From positions 45,746 through 109,745 of the forward strand of contig JAGCCO010000024.1 of assembly GCA_017651645.1 (NCBI GenBank): a stretch of DNA of 64,000 nt, in the 5' to 3' direction. Under the pieces are notes generated by a model that saw nothing but the letters and a program-made list of their open reading frames with translations, was not told the DNA's origin and did not search any database. Shown piece after piece: positions 46,595-56,418 of the stretch. Origin of the DNA: Bacteroidales bacterium. Lineage in GTDB: Bacteria > Bacteroidota > Bacteroidia > Bacteroidales > F082. The position numbers and the translations under genes are program-made. Positions within the stretch are counted from its first letter, which is position 1; each line of letters begins with the position of its first letter.

Positions 46595-49258
46595 TCATTC
46601 TTTGATTACCTTGGAAACGGCTTTTGTCCCGTTTTTATTGCTGATAATCAGAAAATAAATGCCTTTTTCGAGGTTGCTCAAATCGATGGTTTCGGCCTTT
46701 TCAGCGCTCATGATGCGTTGTCCGACGAGGCTGTAGACTTCCATTTTTTCAATGTTGTCAGCCTCGAAATGTAAGACACCGTTTGTCGGATTAGGCCATA
46801 CTACTAAGGTCCCTGAGCCTGTCGAAGGGCCGCCTTCTTCCATACCTTCAAATACCATCAAAGTGAGGCCGATGACGCTGTCGCAGTCTTGGCCTTCGAG
46901 GACATGCGTGTAATAGCCGGGCTCGGTCAGAGGAGTGTTATAGAACCAATATGGGAAGTCGCTTTCGTATAGTTCATCTTCAATCAATGTGAGTGAGGCA
47001 CAGCTCTCGTAAGCGCCGATCTCCACACGGCCTTTCTGGATACGTGGGTTGCCGGCGATGTCTGTATTGCCCAAACCCGTGGTGTTGGGCTTGCCTGCAT
47101 TGAGGCAGATGCTGCGCGGTTTCAGGCTCCAGTCTTCATTATGATGGCTGGCACCAGCGCCAGCAGCGGGATGGTTGAAGCGGACGAAAACGCCAGGCTC
47201 CTGGCCACTGTTTTCATTGGGGATATTGTAGTTGTCCGAGCCGTTGACTATACCGCAAACGGCACAGTGGTCGAAATCGCTCAGGCCAGCGAACTGATTG
47301 GGCATTCCGTTGGCCACGTTGCCCCAAACAATGCAGTTATAGTATTTGTTGTGGCTGTTCTCGTGGTAAATGCCGCCGATGCTTTCCGTGGCAAGGTTCA
47401 TCACAAAGTCGCAGTTGTATGCAGTGAATTGTCCACGGGCGTACATGCCGCCAGCGTTGTTAGCCGTGTTGTTGCTGATGATGCAGTTCTTGAGGGTCGG
47501 CTCCGTATTATTATAAAGGTATATGCCGCCGCCTTTGGTTGTGGCCACATTGTTGCTGATGCGGCAGTTGGTGTAGTCGGCGCCGATGCGGTCGCAAACG
47601 CCACCGCCCATCGAGGCGCTGTTGTCCATGATGCGGCAGTTGTATAGCGTGACATGTGACGTGCCACCCGTCGAGTTGATGTATACGCCGCCGCCGTACA
47701 TACTGGCTTCGTTGTTAATGATGATGCAGTTGTTCAGGGTGACATAATTGTTCAGGTAGGCTCCTGCACCACTACCGATGTTGCCGTTTCGGATGGTAAA
47801 GCCATCCCAGATCGCCATCGAGGCGGAGGAGAAGGCTTGGTCTTGCAATAGCACACGTCTGCTCCCTTGACCATCAAGGATGGTGGCGTTTTTATCGAAA
47901 TCGCGCAGAGAGAGGTCATAGTCAGGACCTTCATCACCTTTGAAACCGCCGTAAACGCGGTTGCTTCTTGAAATGCTGAACGCGCCTTCCATGTCGGTAG
48001 TATCACCGTAATACGTGCCCGCCTTTACCCAAACCCTGGTGCCGCCGCCGCTGGATAGGGCAGAGGCGAACTGGAGCTTGTCGGTGGCGTTGTCCCATGA
48101 AGAGCCGTCACCAGTGCCGTCACTGCTGACATAGATGATGCCGTTGTCATCGGCTTGGATACTAACAGGGAAGAGGTTGCTTACCACGGCCTGACCTTGG
48201 TTGAAACCATTCACGTCGTAGGTGGAGTAAAAACCGTCGCCGCTACCGCTCCAACCGAAGTTGAAGTGCATGAGGTCGTTGCTGTCGTAGCCATCGCAAA
48301 CGAAGGCATGGCCGCTGTCACCGTTGGCACCCGAGTAATAGATGGGATGCGCCAGGTCGAGTTCAGCCTTCAGCATGGCAATCCAGGCATCGTCTTGGTA
48401 GCTGCTCTTCTGGCGGTATTTGGCACCGCAGTAGCCGAAATAAGAACGCATGGCGGTCTCCACGTCCTGCGACTGGGCGCCGCTACCCGAGCCTGAATAG
48501 TTCATGTCGACACTTACACCGCAGTGATACAACAGTGTGGCCACGGCGTCGTTGTTGCTCCAGACATCGTTGGGCATCTCGTCCCAACGGTAGGTGGTGG
48601 CAGCGAAGTTGGCGCTTTGTTCACCGTATTGGCTGTGGACATAACTATGTGATCCAAAGCCTGTTTCGGGATAGTTCCAGTATTTCATCACTTGGGCCAT
48701 GGCGGTAGCTACACAGCCTGCATAGCAATGACCGCATGGACCGCCCCACCACCAGCCGCCCGAGGTAGCTGGGCAATACTCGTTGTAGTAGCAGTCCTGG
48801 TTCCAGCGCGTGGCGGTCAATGGATCCACGGTTCGTGTGTTGCGAGTCCCGAAAATACCTTGTGCGGCTTCTTCCCATTGGCGTTGAACCTTATCTTCTG
48901 GCACAATGCGGTTGGTAACTGCGAAGTCAATCATCTCAGAATAATGCGCTATCCATGAGGCAAAGTTCTCGGGTGCATCTTCCAAAGCAGGGAAGTTGCC
49001 TTGGTCGGACCAGCCCAAAACAGGTGGCAGGATGGTATTGCCCGAAATGATGACAAAGCCTTGTGAATCAATGTCGAAGATATAAATATCATCGGATGAA
49101 ACCAAGGTCAAATCGTGACCATTAAAAGCTTCTTGCGAGGTCACAAAGGCTTGAGCGGTGTTCCGTGCCAAGGCTTCGTCGACTTGCATGGCGGATTGGG
49201 AGAAAGATTGGAAAGCAGTTGCGATAAGCAGCATGAAAACGAGTGCCGGTTTTTTCAT
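46595..49258 (-). CDS. C10-family cysteine protease with beta-helix region and T9SS sorting domain
   Basis: 887 residues from ATG 49258; the longer frame begins at TTG upstream of the -7 box. Signal peptide MKKPALVFMLLIATAFQSFSQ, inhibitory propeptide (about 25-135), then a streptopain-type protease with catalytic Cys182 (YAGCVATAMAQVM) and His317 (GDSGHAFVCDGYD), followed by HFNFGWSGSGDG. Residues about 385-745 form a right-handed beta-helix with repeating NNCIIINN-type turns, and the last 75 residues are a T9SS sorting domain (VVWPNPTNGVLHF). At about 809-816 the interspersed repeat encodes GGPSTGSG just before the sorting domain. A secreted surface protease, target unknown. Confidence 0.88.
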   Translation of the reverse strand: MKKPALVFMLLIATAFQSFSQSAMQVDEALARNTAQAFVTSQEAFNGHDLTLVSSDDIYIFDIDSQGFVIISGNTILPPVLGWSDQGNFPALEDAPENFASWIAHYSEMIDFAVTNRIVPEDKVQRQWEEAAQGIFGTRNTRTVDPLTATRWNQDCYYNEYCPATSGGWWWGGPCGHCYAGCVATAMAQVMKYWNYPETGFGSHSYVHSQYGEQSANFAATTYRWDEMPNDVWSNNDAVATLLYHCGVSVDMNYSGSGSGAQSQDVETAMRSYFGYCGAKYRQKSSYQDDAWIAMLKAELDLAHPIYYSGANGDSGHAFVCDGYDSNDLMHFNFGWSGSGDGFYSTYDVNGFNQGQAVVSNLFPVSIQADDNGIIYVSSDGTGDGSSWDNATDKLQFASALSSGGGTRVWVKAGTYYGDTTDMEGAFSISRSNRVYGGFKGDEGPDYDLSLRDFDKNATILDGQGSRRVLLQDQAFSSASMAIWDGFTIRNGNIGSGAGAYLNNYVTLNNCIIINNEASMYGGGVYINSTGGTSHVTLYNCRIMDNSASMGGGVCDRIGADYTNCRISNNVATTKGGGIYLYNNTEPTLKNCIISNNTANNAGGMYARGQFTAYNCDFVMNLATESIGGIYHENSHNKYYNCIVWGNVANGMPNQFAGLSDFDHCAVCGIVNGSDNYNIPNENSGQEPGVFVRFNHPAAGAGASHHNEDWSLKPRSICLNAGKPNTTGLGNTDIAGNPRIQKGRVEIGAYESCASLTLIEDELYESDFPYWFYNTPLTEPGYYTHVLEGQDCDSVIGLTLMVFEGMEEGGPSTGSGTLVVWPNPTNGVLHFEADNIEKMEVYSLVGQRIMSAEKAETIDLSNLEKGIYFLIISNKNGTKAVSKVIKE
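46808..46831. repeat. interspersed short repeat, copy 3 (inside C10 protease gene)
   Basis: GGTCCCTGAGCCTGTCGAAGGGCC, exact reverse complement of 24357-24380. In the minus-strand gene it reads GPSTGSG in the linker before the sorting domain. Confidence 0.9.
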
Positions 49259-49274
49259 AGGATAAAGTTTTGTG

Positions 49275-49282
49275 CAAAAATA
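49275..49282 (-). promoter_or_regulatory. -7 promoter box (TATTTTTG) for the C10 protease gene
   Basis: Exact TAnnTTTG match on minus, 16 bases before ATG 49258; supports that start. Confidence 0.6.
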
Positions 49283-49358
49283 GAAAGTTGTTTTCAAATA
49301 GCTAAGAAAAAATACCTTATTGTACTAGAAATCTTCTTTTTGTGATGTTACAATAGTC

Positions 49359-50033
49359 TTATTTCAACGTCAAACCGATGGCCTCCAAAACCAAGCTTTC
49401 CATGGTGAAATAAGTGTCAGGGTCAGGATGACAGCCATCCTTGCTGAGCGTTTTTTGGAATCCGAGGTCCTCATCGGCGAGAGCATGATGATAGTCGACA
49501 TAAATAAGGTTGTTCGCCTCAGCGTAATCTTTTAGGCTTTTGTTGATGTCAGCGATGGTCTGCCCCGCGTTTTCGATCTCTGGTCTCCAAACAAACGACT
49601 TGCACGGTGGTATGGAGCTGATGATGGGGATGATGCCGTTAGCCTTGGCGATATTGCACATGGCAACGATGTTTTCGACCACCTTCTCGGGCGAAACCCA
49701 ATAGTCGTTGTGAGCCACATCGTTGGTGCCGGCCATGATGACCACGGCTTTTGGGTGGAGGGCGATGACGTCGTCCGTGAATCGGACCAACATCTGCGCC
49801 GAGGTCTGACCGCTGATGCCTCTACCGCAGTAGTTGTGGCTGCTGAAGAAGCCGGGATGAAAATAGGCCCAGTTGTCGGTGATGGAGTTGCCCATAAAGA
49901 CTACCTCAGGGTAGTCGCCGCTGGCGATGATACGTGCGTTGTCGGCTTGATAACGGTTGAAGCCGAACCAGTCTTGAGAATAACCGAAAAATGACATGGT
50001 TACAAGGATGATGAGGATGATTGTTTTCTTCAT
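49359..50033 (-). CDS. SGNH/GDSL-family secreted esterase
   Basis: 224 residues with signal peptide MKKTIILIILVTMSFFGYSQ. SGNH residues: Ser50 in MGNSITDNW, Gly75 in GRGISGQTS, Asn104 in MAGTNDV, Asp199 and His202 in KDGCHPD. Such Bacteroidota enzymes deacylate sugars or phospholipid-like substrates in the envelope; no substrate can be named. Monocistronic with its own -7 box. Confidence 0.88.
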   Translation of the reverse strand: MKKTIILIILVTMSFFGYSQDWFGFNRYQADNARIIASGDYPEVVFMGNSITDNWAYFHPGFFSSHNYCGRGISGQTSAQMLVRFTDDVIALHPKAVVIMAGTNDVAHNDYWVSPEKVVENIVAMCNIAKANGIIPIISSIPPCKSFVWRPEIENAGQTIADINKSLKDYAEANNLIYVDYHHALADEDLGFQKTLSKDGCHPDPDTYFTMESLVLEAIGLTLK

Positions 50034-50050
50034 TGTTTAAAAATTTGACG

Positions 50051-50058
50051 CAAAAATA
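50051..50058 (-). promoter_or_regulatory. -7 promoter box (TATTTTTG) for the SGNH gene
   Basis: Exact TAnnTTTG match on minus, 17 bases before the start. Confidence 0.6.
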
Positions 50059-50130
50059 GCATTTTTATATATAAGGTGAAAAAAATCTCCTTAAAAGCTA
50101 ATAATCTGCTTTTCGTAAGAGAAAATTTTG

Positions 50131-50138
50131 TACTTTTG
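50131..50138 (+). promoter_or_regulatory. -7 promoter box (TACTTTTG) for thrS-infC-rpmI-rplT
   Basis: Exact TAnnTTTG match 27 bases before ATG 50166; it falls inside the longer reading frame and supports the internal ATG. Confidence 0.65.
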
Positions 50139-50165
50139 CAGCCGCTTTCAAAAAGACCTATTTTT

Positions 50166-52106
50166 ATGATTAACATAACTTTCCCTGACAATAGTGTCAG
50201 ACAATATGAAGCCGGTGTGACGCCGTTGGATATCGCCAAGAGCCTGAGCGAGGGTTTGGCGCGTAACGTGCTGTCTGCCAAGGTGAACGGTATGATGTGG
50301 GATGCCATGCGCCCCGTCAACGAGGACGCCACCATTCAACTCTTTACTTGGGACGACCCCGAAGGCAAGGCCACGTTCTGGCACTCATCGGCTCACCTCA
50401 TGGCTGAAGCCATTGAAGCTCTTTATAAAGGTGTGAAGTTCGGTATCGGCCCCGCTGTGGATGCTGGTTTCTACTATGACATCGACACGGGCGACATCAC
50501 CCTGACCGAAGCCGACCTCGTGGCTATCGAGAAGAAGATGCTCGAACTGGCCCGCGAGAAGCAGACCTTCGAGCGCGTTGACGTGAGCAAGGCCGAGGCC
50601 TTGAAGTATTTCACCGAGAAAGGCGACGAATATAAGGAAGAACTGATCAGCGAACTGGAAGACGGCACCATCACCTATTATAAGAATGGCGCCTTTACCG
50701 ACCTCTGCCGCGGTCCCCATATCCCGAACACGAGCTTCATCAAAGCCGTGAAGTTGACCTCACTGGCTGGCGCCTACTGGCGTGGCGACGAGAAGCGCAA
50801 GCAGCTGACCCGCGTCTACGGCATCACTTTCCCGAAGCAGAAGGAACTTGATGAGTACCTCGTGCTGCTTGAAGAAGCCAAGAAGCGTGACCATCGTAAG
50901 CTGGGCCGTGAGCTGGAGCTCTTCATGTTCAATGACATCGTGGGTAAGGGTCTGCCGATTTGGTTGCCCAAAGGCACCGAGTTGCGCCTCCGCCTGCAGG
51001 AGTACCTGACCAAGATCCAGAAGGAATATGGTTATGAACAAGTCATCACGCCTCATATCGGTGGCAAGCAGCTGTATGTGACTTCGGGTCACTGGGATCA
51101 CTACGGCGAAGATAGCTTCCGCCCAATCACCACGCCGGAAGAAGGCGAGGAGTACCTGCTGAAACCCATGAACTGCCCCCACCACTGCATGATCTTCAAG
51201 TGGAAGCCACGTTCCTACAAGGACCTGCCTTTCCGCTGCGCTGAGTTCGGCACGGTGTACCGTTATGAGCAGAGCGGTGAGCTCCACGGCCTGACCCGTG
51301 TGCGTTCATTCACCCAAGACGATGCCCACATCTTCTGCCGTCCCGATCAGGTGAAGGAAGAGTTCATCCGCGTGATGGAAATCATTGAAATCATCTTCAA
51401 GGCGCTTGACTTCAAGAACTTTGAAGCACAGATATCGCTCCGCGACCCCAACGACCATGAGAAGTATGTGGGTACGGACGAAAACTGGGCCAAGGCTGAG
51501 GCTGCCATCCAGGAGGCCTGCGCCGAGAAGGGTCTGCCTGCCCATGTGGAATATGGCGAGGCTGCTTTCTACGGTCCAAAGCTCGACTTCATGGTGAAGG
51601 ACGCCCTCGGTCGTAAGTGGCAACTGGGTACCATCCAGGTGGACTACAACCTGCCTGAGCGCTTCGACCTGACCTACATTGGCGCCGACAACGAGAAACA
51701 CCGTCCTGTGATGGTACACCGCGCACCTTTCGGTTCCATGGAGCGTTTCGTGGCTGTGTTGCTTGAGCACTGCGCTGGCGAGTTCCCGCTGTGGCTGGCT
51801 CCCGACCAGGTCGTCATCCTGCCTGTGAGTGAAAAATACCTCGATTTTGCGAAAAATTTGCAATCGTATCTGAAAAAGTCCGATATTCGCGCCCTCATTG
51901 ACGAGCGTAACGAGAAGATCGGTCGTAAGATCCGCGATGCCGAAATGAAGAAGTATCCTTACATGCTCATCGTGGGCGAGAAGGAAGAAGCGGAGAACTC
52001 GGTGTCGGTGCGTAAGCACGGTCAAGTCGACCTCGGCACCATGCCTACGGATGCCTTTGCCGAGATGATCAAGAAGCAAGTCGAGGAGGAACAGAACAAG
52101 AGATAA
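50166..52106 (+). CDS. thrS: threonyl-tRNA synthetase
   Basis: 646 residues from ATG 50166, giving the normal TGS start [24 protein letters not shown]. Order: TGS (1-60), editing domain ([10 protein letters not shown] around 75), class II catalytic core ([10 protein letters not shown] with the zinc Cys, [27 protein letters not shown]), anticodon-binding domain (about 540-646). First gene of the classic thrS - infC - rpmI - rplT unit; 42 bases separate it from the infC start. Confidence 0.97.
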   Translation: MINITFPDNSVRQYEAGVTPLDIAKSLSEGLARNVLSAKVNGMMWDAMRPVNEDATIQLFTWDDPEGKATFWHSSAHLMAEAIEALYKGVKFGIGPAVDAGFYYDIDTGDITLTEADLVAIEKKMLELAREKQTFERVDVSKAEALKYFTEKGDEYKEELISELEDGTITYYKNGAFTDLCRGPHIPNTSFIKAVKLTSLAGAYWRGDEKRKQLTRVYGITFPKQKELDEYLVLLEEAKKRDHRKLGRELELFMFNDIVGKGLPIWLPKGTELRLRLQEYLTKIQKEYGYEQVITPHIGGKQLYVTSGHWDHYGEDSFRPITTPEEGEEYLLKPMNCPHHCMIFKWKPRSYKDLPFRCAEFGTVYRYEQSGELHGLTRVRSFTQDDAHIFCRPDQVKEEFIRVMEIIEIIFKALDFKNFEAQISLRDPNDHEKYVGTDENWAKAEAAIQEACAEKGLPAHVEYGEAAFYGPKLDFMVKDALGRKWQLGTIQVDYNLPERFDLTYIGADNEKHRPVMVHRAPFGSMERFVAVLLEHCAGEFPLWLAPDQVVILPVSEKYLDFAKNLQSYLKKSDIRALIDERNEKIGRKIRDAEMKKYPYMLIVGEKEEAENSVSVRKHGQVDLGTMPTDAFAEMIKKQVEEEQNKR

Positions 52107-52135
52107 ACTAATTAACTGAATATAAACTTAATATA

Positions 52136-52139
52136 GGAG
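52136..52139 (+). promoter_or_regulatory. ribosome binding site deciding the infC start
   Basis: GGAG 9 bases before ATA 52149. Clear Shine-Dalgarno sites are rare in this window, so its presence supports a start here. Confidence 0.65.
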
Positions 52140-52148
52140 ACTAAAACA

Positions 52149-52718
52149 ATAGCACAGATTCCACAAAAAGGAAGACCCGGTCAGCGACCGAACAAAGACA
52201 AAGACGGATTCAACCATCGCATCAATGAAGAGGTGAAAGCCCCAATGGTACGTCTGGTGGGCGAGGGTGTCGAACCGAACATCTACCCCTTGCGCGAGGC
52301 CATGAGAATCGTAGAAGAATTGGGGGTCGACCTCGTTGAGATTCAGCCCGATGCCAACCCGCCGGTCTGCAAGGCGATGGACTACAAGAAGTTCGTCTTC
52401 GACCAGAAGAAGCGCCTGAAGGAACAGAAAGCCAAGGCCACCAAGGTCGTCATCAAGGAAATCCGCCTCGGACCCCAAACCGATGACCACGACTTCGAGT
52501 TCAAGCTGAACCACGCCAAACGCTTCCTGCAGGAAGGCTCAAAGGTCAAGGTGGAAGTCTTTTTCAGAGGCCGTTCCATCGTCTACAAGGAACAAGGTGA
52601 GATCATGTTGCTGAAGTTTGCGCAAGAGCTGGAAGAGTTTGGTAAGGTGGAGATGATGCCCAAGTTGGAGGGCAAGCGCATGCAGATGATGATAGCTCCT
52701 AAGTCAACGAAGAAATAA
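52149..52718 (+). CDS. infC: translation initiation factor IF-3, apparent ATA start
   Basis: 189 residues if translation begins at ATA 52149. The first conventional start in this frame, GTG at 52233, would remove the conserved N-terminal FNHRINEEVKAPMVRLVG, which is encoded upstream. The frame is open back to a TAG at 52134-52136 with no ATG, GTG, TTG or CTG. GGAG at 52136-52139 sits 9 bases before the ATA. IF-3 genes classically use rare start codons (AUU in E. coli) for autoregulation. ATT at 52158 is a less well placed alternative. IF-3 binds the 30S subunit and rejects non-canonical starts. Confidence 0.88.
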   Translation: MAQIPQKGRPGQRPNKDKDGFNHRINEEVKAPMVRLVGEGVEPNIYPLREAMRIVEELGVDLVEIQPDANPPVCKAMDYKKFVFDQKKRLKEQKAKATKVVIKEIRLGPQTDDHDFEFKLNHAKRFLQEGSKVKVEVFFRGRSIVYKEQGEIMLLKFAQELEEFGKVEMMPKLEGKRMQMMIAPKSTKK

Positions 52719-52749
52719 CTCATTTTTAATACTTTAAAATATTTGTAAA

Positions 52750-52944
52750 ATGCCGAAAATGAAGACTAAGTCCGCTGCCAAGAAGCGTTTCCAAGTAACA
52801 GGTAGCGGCAAGCTGAAGAGAAAGCATGCTTATCATGGCCACATCCTGACCAAGAAGAGCCAGAAGAGAAAACGCAACCTCGACCACACTGCAATCGTTG
52901 AGAGAGCAGACGAGAAAGTCGTGAAACAAATGCTTCTCATGTAA
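52750..52944 (+). CDS. rpmI: ribosomal protein L35
   Basis: 64 residues, highly basic. [33 protein letters not shown] is the L35 pattern. 31 bases after infC; 76 bases before rplT. Confidence 0.97.
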   Translation: MPKMKTKSAAKKRFQVTGSGKLKRKHAYHGHILTKKSQKRKRNLDHTAIVERADEKVVKQMLLM

Positions 52945-53020
52945 TTAACAAAATGTGTAATTTGTCTCAGCAGAAAAGTTCTCGAAAGGAGCGAGGCGCT
53001 GGACGAAAAATGATTAAAAA

Positions 53021-53365
53021 ATGACAAGATCAGTCAATGCAGTGGCTTCAAGAGCCAGAAGAAAGAAAATCCTGAAGAAGACCAAAGGTCAGTTCAGCAC
53101 GAGAAAGAATGTGTGGACTGTGGCGAAGAACTCTTACGAAAAGGGTCAACAGTACGCTTATCGCGACAGAAGAAACAAGAAGCGCGAATTCCGCAGCCTG
53201 TGGATTGTCCGTATCAACGCCGCCGTGCGTGAGTACGACATGAACTACAGCCAATTCATCGACAAACTGACGAAAGCCGGTATCGAAATCAACCGCAAGG
53301 TCCTTGCCGACCTCGCCCTCAACAACCCCGAGGCTTTCAAGGCCATCGTCGACCAGGTGAAGTAA
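53021..53365 (+). CDS. rplT: ribosomal protein L20
   Basis: 114 residues. [23 protein letters not shown] and [24 protein letters not shown] match L20, which binds 23S rRNA early in assembly and in many bacteria represses its own operon. Last gene of the thrS operon; a strong terminator follows. Confidence 0.97.
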   Translation: MTRSVNAVASRARRKKILKKTKGQFSTRKNVWTVAKNSYEKGQQYAYRDRRNKKREFRSLWIVRINAAVREYDMNYSQFIDKLTKAGIEINRKVLADLALNNPEAFKAIVDQVK

Positions 53366-53393
53366 ATCGCGTTATTGTTACGATAACAAGGAA

Positions 53394-53424
53394 GTCCCAA
53401 CCGTTGCGGTTGGGACTTTTTTTT
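53394..53424 (+). terminator. rho-independent terminator of the thrS-rplT operon
   Basis: GTCCCAACCG pairs with CGGTTGGGAC (10 bp, loop TTG), followed by eight T. The uvrB promoter begins directly after. Confidence 0.93.
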
Positions 53425-53425
53425 G

Positions 53426-53433
53426 TATCTTTG
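53426..53433 (+). promoter_or_regulatory. -7 promoter box (TATCTTTG) for uvrB
   Basis: Exact TAnnTTTG match 8 bases before the uvrB start, so the leader is nearly absent. Confidence 0.65.
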
Positions 53434-53441
53434 CAATCACT

Positions 53442-55448
53442 ATGAACTTCAAACTCGTTTCTGATTTCCAGCCCACAGGCGACCAGCCCGAAGCCATCAA
53501 ACAGTTGGTGGACGGACTGAACCGTGGCGACCATGCCCAAACGCTTCTTGGTGTGACGGGTTCGGGCAAGACCTTCACTATTGCCAATGTGTTGGCACAG
53601 GTGAACAGGCCTGCTTTAGTATTGAGCCACAACAAGACCTTAGCGGCGCAGCTTTACGGAGAGTTCAAGCAGTTCTTTCCTGAGAATGCGGTGAATTATT
53701 TCGTTTCCTATTACGACTACTACCAGCCCGAGGCTTTCATCCCTGCCACCAACACCTATATAGAAAAAGACCTTGCCATCAATATGGACATCGATAAGAT
53801 GCGTTTGGCCACGACTTCAGCCTTGCTTTCGGGTCGACGCGATATCATTGTGGTTTCTTCGGTGTCTTGTCTATATGGCATTGGCAACCCTGATGATTTT
53901 GGGAAGAATGTCATTTTTCTGGAGCGTGGCATGAAGATCAGCCGCGACGAGGTGGCCAAGGCCTTGGTCGGGGCTTTGTATGTGCGCAACGAGATTGAGT
54001 TCACGCAAGGCAAATTCAGGGTGAAAGGGGAGACCATGGATGTATTTCCTGCTTACGCTGACTATGCTTACCGCATCGTGTTTTGGGACGACGAGATAGA
54101 CAGTCTCGAGATGCTCAACCCTGTGACAGGTCGCCGCATGGAGGAACTGTCGGAGGTGACCATCTTTCCCGCCAATATCTTCGTCACCTCGCAAGCCAAA
54201 CTCAACTCAGCTGTCGTTGAAATCCAAGACGACATGTTCAAGCAGGCCGAGTATTTCCGTGAGATTGGAAAAAACCTGGAGGCCAAGCGTTTGGAAGACC
54301 GTGTCAACTTCGACATTGAGATGATGAAGGAACTGGGTTATTGCTCGGGTATTGAAAATTATTCACGCTATTTCGATGGGCGCAGTCCAGGTACGAGACC
54401 GTTCTGCTTGCTCGATTATTTCCCTGATGACTTCATCACTATCATCGACGAGAGCCATGTCACCATACCACAGATTAGAGGTATGCACGGCGGCGACCGT
54501 TCGCGCAAGCAGACCTTGGTGGAGTATGGTTTCCGTTTGCCTTCGGCCTTGGATAACAGGCCTTTGCAATTCGATGAATTTGAGGCGCTCACGGGACAGA
54601 CCATTTATGTCAGCGCCACACCAGCCGACTTTGAGTTGCAGCAGAGCGAAGGCGTGTATGTGGAGCAGCTGATCCGCCCTACAGGCCTGCTTGACCCGGT
54701 GATTGAAGTGCGTCCGAGCCTAAACCAAGTGGATGACCTTATCGACGAAATCCACAAGGTGACAGAGAAGAACCAGCGCGTACTCGTCACCACCTTAACC
54801 AAGCGTATGGCAGAAGAACTGAATACTTACCTCAACGGCTTGAAGATCAAGACGCGATACATCCACTCCGATGTGGACACCATAGAGCGTGTGGAGATTT
54901 TGCAAGGCCTGCGCATGGGCGACTTCGACGTGTTGGTCGGAGTTAACCTTTTGCGTGAGGGCTTGGATTTGCCCGAGGTCAGCCTTGTGGCCATTCTGGA
55001 TGCCGATAAGGAGGGCTTCCTGCGTTCCGAGCGTTCCTTGGTGCAGACGGCTGGCCGTGCTGCACGTAATGCGGAGAGCAAGGTCATCATGTATGCCGAC
55101 ACCATCACCGACTCGATGCGCAAGACCATTGATGAGACGGCCCGACGTCGTTCCAAGCAGATGGCCTACAACGAGGCACATGGCATCGTGCCCAAGACCA
55201 TTGTTAAAGCCATTGATAATTCATTGGGTACATTGAAAGGTACTCAGCCTGTATCATACTCACAGGAGGGTCATGCTCCCACTATGGCAGCCGAAGGTCA
55301 GGCTACCTACATGTCGAAGGAGCAACTGCAGAAGGCCATTCAGCAGGCGAAGAAGAACATGGAGCGGGCTGTCAAGGAGATGGACTTCCTCAGTGCCGCA
55401 AAGTACCGCGACGAGATGCTGGAGCTACAAGAAAGGATGTCCCGTTAG
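53442..55448 (+). CDS. uvrB: excinuclease ABC subunit B
   Basis: 668 residues. DNA damage recognition subunit of nucleotide excision repair. Walker A GVTGSGKTFT (37-46), the beta-hairpin region YYDYYQPEAFIP, helicase motifs DESHVTIPQIRGM and VGVNLLREGLDLPEVSLV, QTAGRAARN, and a C-terminal UVR domain for UvrC contact (AVKEMDFLSAAKYRDEM). Its stop overlaps the convergent hydrolase gene by 4 bases. Confidence 0.97.
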   Translation: MNFKLVSDFQPTGDQPEAIKQLVDGLNRGDHAQTLLGVTGSGKTFTIANVLAQVNRPALVLSHNKTLAAQLYGEFKQFFPENAVNYFVSYYDYYQPEAFIPATNTYIEKDLAINMDIDKMRLATTSALLSGRRDIIVVSSVSCLYGIGNPDDFGKNVIFLERGMKISRDEVAKALVGALYVRNEIEFTQGKFRVKGETMDVFPAYADYAYRIVFWDDEIDSLEMLNPVTGRRMEELSEVTIFPANIFVTSQAKLNSAVVEIQDDMFKQAEYFREIGKNLEAKRLEDRVNFDIEMMKELGYCSGIENYSRYFDGRSPGTRPFCLLDYFPDDFITIIDESHVTIPQIRGMHGGDRSRKQTLVEYGFRLPSALDNRPLQFDEFEALTGQTIYVSATPADFELQQSEGVYVEQLIRPTGLLDPVIEVRPSLNQVDDLIDEIHKVTEKNQRVLVTTLTKRMAEELNTYLNGLKIKTRYIHSDVDTIERVEILQGLRMGDFDVLVGVNLLREGLDLPEVSLVAILDADKEGFLRSERSLVQTAGRAARNAESKVIMYADTITDSMRKTIDETARRRSKQMAYNEAHGIVPKTIVKAIDNSLGTLKGTQPVSYSQEGHAPTMAAEGQATYMSKEQLQKAIQQAKKNMERAVKEMDFLSAAKYRDEMLELQERMSR

Positions 55449-56398
55449 TGTCCGCTTTTGATGGTCGTTGCGATTTCTCTTGTGGCTTTGAATCCTTCAG
55501 GAATCGGAAACATCACGAAGGTATGGAACATGCCTGGATACTCGCGGAAAACGCCTGTCTTTCCGGCTTTTTCATAAGTCTCTTTAAGGAAGAGGTCATC
55601 GGGCTGCAGGATTTCGTCGGAGCCATAGTAAACGCTGAGGTTGTCGATACCGCTGAAGTCGCCGAAGATAGGGCTGACCCAAGGATGCTTTATGGGCAAC
55701 TCGGCTTGCCAGATAGCATTGAGGGTAATCACACGGTCGAGTTGCAACATGCTGTCTTTTTCTTGTAAAGCACGCATCTCTTTTTCCTTGGTGTGGCTGA
55801 GGTCGACACAAGGGGAGAGCAGAGTGAGGGCTGTGGGCTTTTTCCACCCGTTTTTGTGGGCTTCTTGAGCCAATATTAGGCAAAGGCACGCTCCTGCCGA
55901 GTCGCCGACAAGGTGAATCTCATCGTATTGACTTGGATGGATGACCTTTTGATAAAAGTCCAATAGGGTGGAAACGCAATATTGGCAGTCGTATTCGGGT
56001 GACTTGGGATAGACAGGCATCAAGGCATTGCAATGCGTGCGCAAAGCGAGGTCGTGCAGGAAACGCCAATGGAAAAACACGGGCGGATAGATGAAGGCGC
56101 CGCCGTGGAGGTATAAGATAAGCTTACGCTGGGGTCGGCCCTTCGACCCTTCGACAGGCTCAGGGTTCAGGGGCCTTGGCGTTTCGTCGTGCTTGAAAAC
56201 CTGCATCTCAAAAGCGGTTGACGCGTTGAACTTTTCCTCGGTGAAATAGCCTCTGAAATAGCGTGGCACCCTGACGGGTCGACGGTTCTCGCGCCGACAA
56301 TGTTCCAGTTCCTCCATCACCTCTTCAGGTGTGGCATCGCGCAGCTGCTTGAACATCAACTTCAAATACTTCTCCGTAAAGGCAACTCCTGCATTCAT
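55445..56398 (-). CDS. alpha/beta hydrolase (HSL-like esterase)
   Basis: 317 residues from ATG 56398 (a TTG eight codons earlier lies in a tandem repeat). Oxyanion loop HGGAF (98-102), nucleophile Ser167 in GDSAGACL, and the acid and base towards the C-terminus (YYGSDEILQPDD, MFHTFVMFP). Cytoplasmic esterase of the hormone-sensitive lipase group, substrate unknown. At 79-84 the interspersed repeat encodes PEPVEG between the N-terminal cap and the catalytic core. Confidence 0.87.
   Translation of the reverse strand: MNAGVAFTEKYLKLMFKQLRDATPEEVMEELEHCRRENRRPVRVPRYFRGYFTEEKFNASTAFEMQVFKHDETPRPLNPEPVEGSKGRPQRKLILYLHGGAFIYPPVFFHWRFLHDLALRTHCNALMPVYPKSPEYDCQYCVSTLLDFYQKVIHPSQYDEIHLVGDSAGACLCLILAQEAHKNGWKKPTALTLLSPCVDLSHTKEKEMRALQEKDSMLQLDRVITLNAIWQAELPIKHPWVSPIFGDFSGIDNLSVYYGSDEILQPDDLFLKETYEKAGKTGVFREYPGMFHTFVMFPIPEGFKATREIATTIKSGH
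56147..56165. repeat. interspersed short repeat, copy 4 (inside hydrolase gene)
   Basis: CCCTTCGACAGGCTCAGGG, the 19-base core of copies 1 and 3, preceded by a duplicated CCCTTCGA (56139-56146). In the minus-strand gene it reads PEPVEGS. Confidence 0.9.
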
Positions 56399-56418
56399 GA
56401 CTTTCCCCTCCAAACTAT

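Noticed and set aside
52233..52718. infC starting at GTG 52233
   Set aside because: It would delete conserved IF-3 residues encoded directly upstream in the same frame; no ribosome binding site precedes it.
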